38,692 nucleotides of DNA, taken from positions 1-38,692 of the forward strand of contig JALVMN010000159.1 of the NCBI GenBank assembly GCA_027027005.1. The letters are read 5' to 3'. Of this stretch, positions 36,641 through 38,692 are shown piece by piece. A program made the position numbers and the translations under genes. How positions within the stretch are numbered: the stretch's first letter is position 1; each line of letters starts with the position of its first letter. The notes beneath the pieces were generated by a model. It was not told where the DNA came from, ran no database searches, and worked only from the letters and a program-made list of their open reading frames with translations. This DNA comes from Desulfobacterales bacterium. Lineage in GTDB: Bacteria > Desulfobacterota > DSM-4660 > Desulfatiglandales > Desulfatiglandaceae.

Positions 36641-36664
36641 GACCGTCCAGGTGCCTGGACGGTC
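36641..36664. repeat. Near-perfect 24-bp inverted repeat in intergenic region
   Basis: GACCGTCCAGG-TG-CCTGGACGGTC: 11-bp arms and 2-nt centre; no T-run on either side. Confidence 0.9.
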
Positions 36665-36733
36665 ATATAATTGAAGCTTTTTGGGGCAGATATCAGCTAG
36701 TTCGGCGCTATTTTTTGTGAGACCTGGCCGCCA

Positions 36734-38692
36734 TTAACTGGAGTGGCGAGATCCGTCCATCAGATCTCTGATCTTCTTTGACAGGGCCTTTATATTGAAC
36801 GGTTTTTGGATAAAGCCGTCGCAGCCCCTCTTCAGGATTTCTGAGGCCTCTCCATCGATGCTGTAGCCGCTCGAGAGCAAGACTTTCACCGAGGGATCCA
36901 GTTCCTTGAGTCTGTCATAGGTCTGGCCCCCGCTCATACCCGGCATGATCATATCCAGGATCACGAGATCGATTTCGCCCTTGTGCTCCTGATAGATCCG
37001 GACCGCTTCCTTGCCGCTCTTTGCAGAGAAGACCTGGTAACCCATGGCCCTTAAGATCTCGGAGCCCACCTCAAGTATCATTTCTTCGTCATCCACCAGC
37101 AGGATGGTCTCCGGCCCGTGGAGGATCTCTTCTGAACCCTCTTGAGAGGGCTCCAGGGTCTTGCCTGAGGCTGGAAGATATATGATAAATGTGGTCCCCT
37201 CACCTTTTGTGCTTTTCACTTCGATTGCGCCGTTGTGATTTTTTATGATGCCGTAGACAGAGGCAAGCCCCAGTCCGGTTCCCCTGCCCATCTTCTTGGT
37301 GGTAAAAAAGGGTTCAAAGATCCTCTCTTGAGTCTTTTCGTCCATCCCAACCCCGGTATCAGACACGGTGACCTTTACATATCTCCCAGGAGCCAGATTA
37401 TAAGGCTTGTGGGATAGCTCTTGGAGTTCCAGGTTCTCGGTCTTTATGGTGAGCTCGCCCCCTCCGGGCATTGCCTGCCACGCATTCACATAGAGATTCA
37501 AGAAGACCTGTTCCAACTGGCCCCTGTCGGCCTCCACCGGCCATAGATCCTCCTGAAGACTGCAATGGATTATTATCTCCTTCTTGGTCCTTCCGAACAT
37601 CCTGGAGGTCTGGGCCAGCATGTCATTGAGGTCCAAGGGCTTTACATCATACTTGCCGCCCCTGGCAAATCCAAGCAACTGCTTGGTAAGTTCAGCGCCA
37701 CTCTGGACATATTTTTCAATGCTTTTCAGCTTTTCGTAATGGGGGTGGGATGGTTCAAGCTTGAGGAGCATCAAAGAGGTGTAACCCTGGATGGCCATCA
37801 ATAGATTATTGAAGTCATGGGCTATGCCACCTGCCAGGGTCCCCACGGCCTCCATCTTCTGCGCTTGGTGGAGTTGGGCCTCCAAGCGCTTTCTTTCGCT
37901 TATGTCCCTTGCCACACCATGGGTTCCAAGGAACTTCTTATCAGGATCATTCACATCCCGATCCCACATACCGGTGGATTTTAACTCCACTGTAATGTAG
38001 GAGGGTTGTTCTGAATCCTTTTCGGCTTTGTCTTGCTGGCACCTCAGCTTCAACTCAATACCTGCAGTGGCCCTTTTCCCGGTCCTCCTTTCGTTGAAAA
38101 ACCACCTGGCCTTTTGGTGGTCTTCCTGATGGATGATGCTGGTGTAATGTTTGCCCAAGAGTTCTTCAGGCCTGAACCCCAAGAGCCTCTCCACTGCATT
38201 GCTTACAAAAGTGAAATTACCGTTCTCGTCCAGGGTATAGATAATGTCAGGAGAGTTTTCCACCAGGTAACGGTATCGTTCCTCGGTAAGCTCCAGTTTT
38301 CCGTTTATCAGGTCCTTTTCCGTCTTGAGCCTCTTTTGGGTAAGGGCGTTTTGAACGGTTTTCAAGAGCTCTTCGTACTCAAAGGGCTTTCGTAAATAAT
38401 CGTAAGCACCTTTTCTGAGGGCAATTACTGCTGATTCAACAGAGGCGTGGCCCGTGATGATTATCACGTAGGTATCAGGCCTCTGGCAGCAGATGTGGTC
38501 CATGAGCTGGTGGCCGTCCATGTCCGGGATCACTATGTCCAGCAGGGCCAGGTCAAAGGAATCACGAGATACAAGCTCCAAGGCCTCACGTCCCGAATTG
38601 GCCGTGGCAATCTCATAACCCTGTTCCGTTAAAAGGAGCCTTAGGCTCTCACACATGCGAGGCTCGTCATCCACGATCAGGATCTTTGGGTT
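36734..38692 (-). CDS. Hybrid histidine kinase (REC-PAS-HisKA-HATPase-REC), 5'-truncated by window end
   Basis: 'NPKILIVDDEPRMCESLRLLL' open through 38692 (ORF-track 'M' is the GTG inside ILIVDD). PAS 'LVENSPDIIYTLDENGNFTFVSNAVERLLGFRPEELLGKHY', H-box 'LAGGIAHDFNNLLMAIQGYTSLM', G-box 'GRGTGLGLASVYGIIKNHNG', C-terminal REC '[18 protein letters not shown]'. Confidence 0.95.
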   Translation of the reverse strand, partial: NPKILIVDDEPRMCESLRLLLTEQGYEIATANSGREALELVSRDSFDLALLDIVIPDMDGHQLMDHICCQRPDTYVIIITGHASVESAVIALRKGAYDYLRKPFEYEELLKTVQNALTQKRLKTEKDLINGKLELTEERYRYLVENSPDIIYTLDENGNFTFVSNAVERLLGFRPEELLGKHYTSIIHQEDHQKARWFFNERRTGKRATAGIELKLRCQQDKAEKDSEQPSYITVELKSTGMWDRDVNDPDKKFLGTHGVARDISERKRLEAQLHQAQKMEAVGTLAGGIAHDFNNLLMAIQGYTSLMLLKLEPSHPHYEKLKSIEKYVQSGAELTKQLLGFARGGKYDVKPLDLNDMLAQTSRMFGRTKKEIIIHCSLQEDLWPVEADRGQLEQVFLNLYVNAWQAMPGGGELTIKTENLELQELSHKPYNLAPGRYVKVTVSDTGVGMDEKTQERIFEPFFTTKKMGRGTGLGLASVYGIIKNHNGAIEVKSTKGEGTTFIIYLPASGKTLEPSQEGSEEILHGPETILLVDDEEMILEVGSEILRAMGYQVFSAKSGKEAVRIYQEHKGEIDLVILDMIMPGMSGGQTYDRLKELDPSVKVLLSSGYSIDGEASEILKRGCDGFIQKPFNIKALSKKIRDLMDGSRHSS

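Noticed and set aside
1-38692. CRISPR arrays, tRNAs, IS elements or prophage
   Set aside because: Looked for regularly spaced repeats, tRNA-like cloverleaf sequences and transposase/integrase-like ORFs by eye; none was convincing.

Overview
This 38.7 kb window looks like a mostly chromosomal, densely coding segment from a Desulfobacterota/deltaproteobacterium-like genome. That lineage is an inference from gene content only. I found no transposases, phage genes, CRISPR arrays or tRNAs. Housekeeping blocks: prepilin peptidase; Sua5/YciO/YrdC; sppA; rpsA-cmk-hisC; an HU/IHF gene; a large-type SRP RNA; pgeF; a cold-shock gene; pyrK-pyrD; and hypA-hypB-hypF-hypD. Signalling genes are abundant: two TPR Ser/Thr kinases, an NtrC-type two-component pair, a hybrid kinase / HPt / REC-GGDEF relay, and a second hybrid kinase cut by the window end. 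The most interesting region is the left edge (1-4.5 kb). It holds an FHA-domain gene open to the window start, then a 520-aa protein that reads as a single-chain TssB+TssC (T6SS sheath) relative. Next come a TM/TPR kinase-like protein whose HRD motif reads HGG and DFG reads DFS (predicted pseudokinase), and a proline-rich LysM-like lipoprotein. Other notable items: a Fur-FeoA fusion, a hyp operon without hypC or hypE but with an RIO/InaA-like kinase at its end, a RACo-like ASKHA protein without the N-terminal ferredoxin domain, and an orphan KorB/KorC pair. All calls come from reading the sequence; no database search was run.
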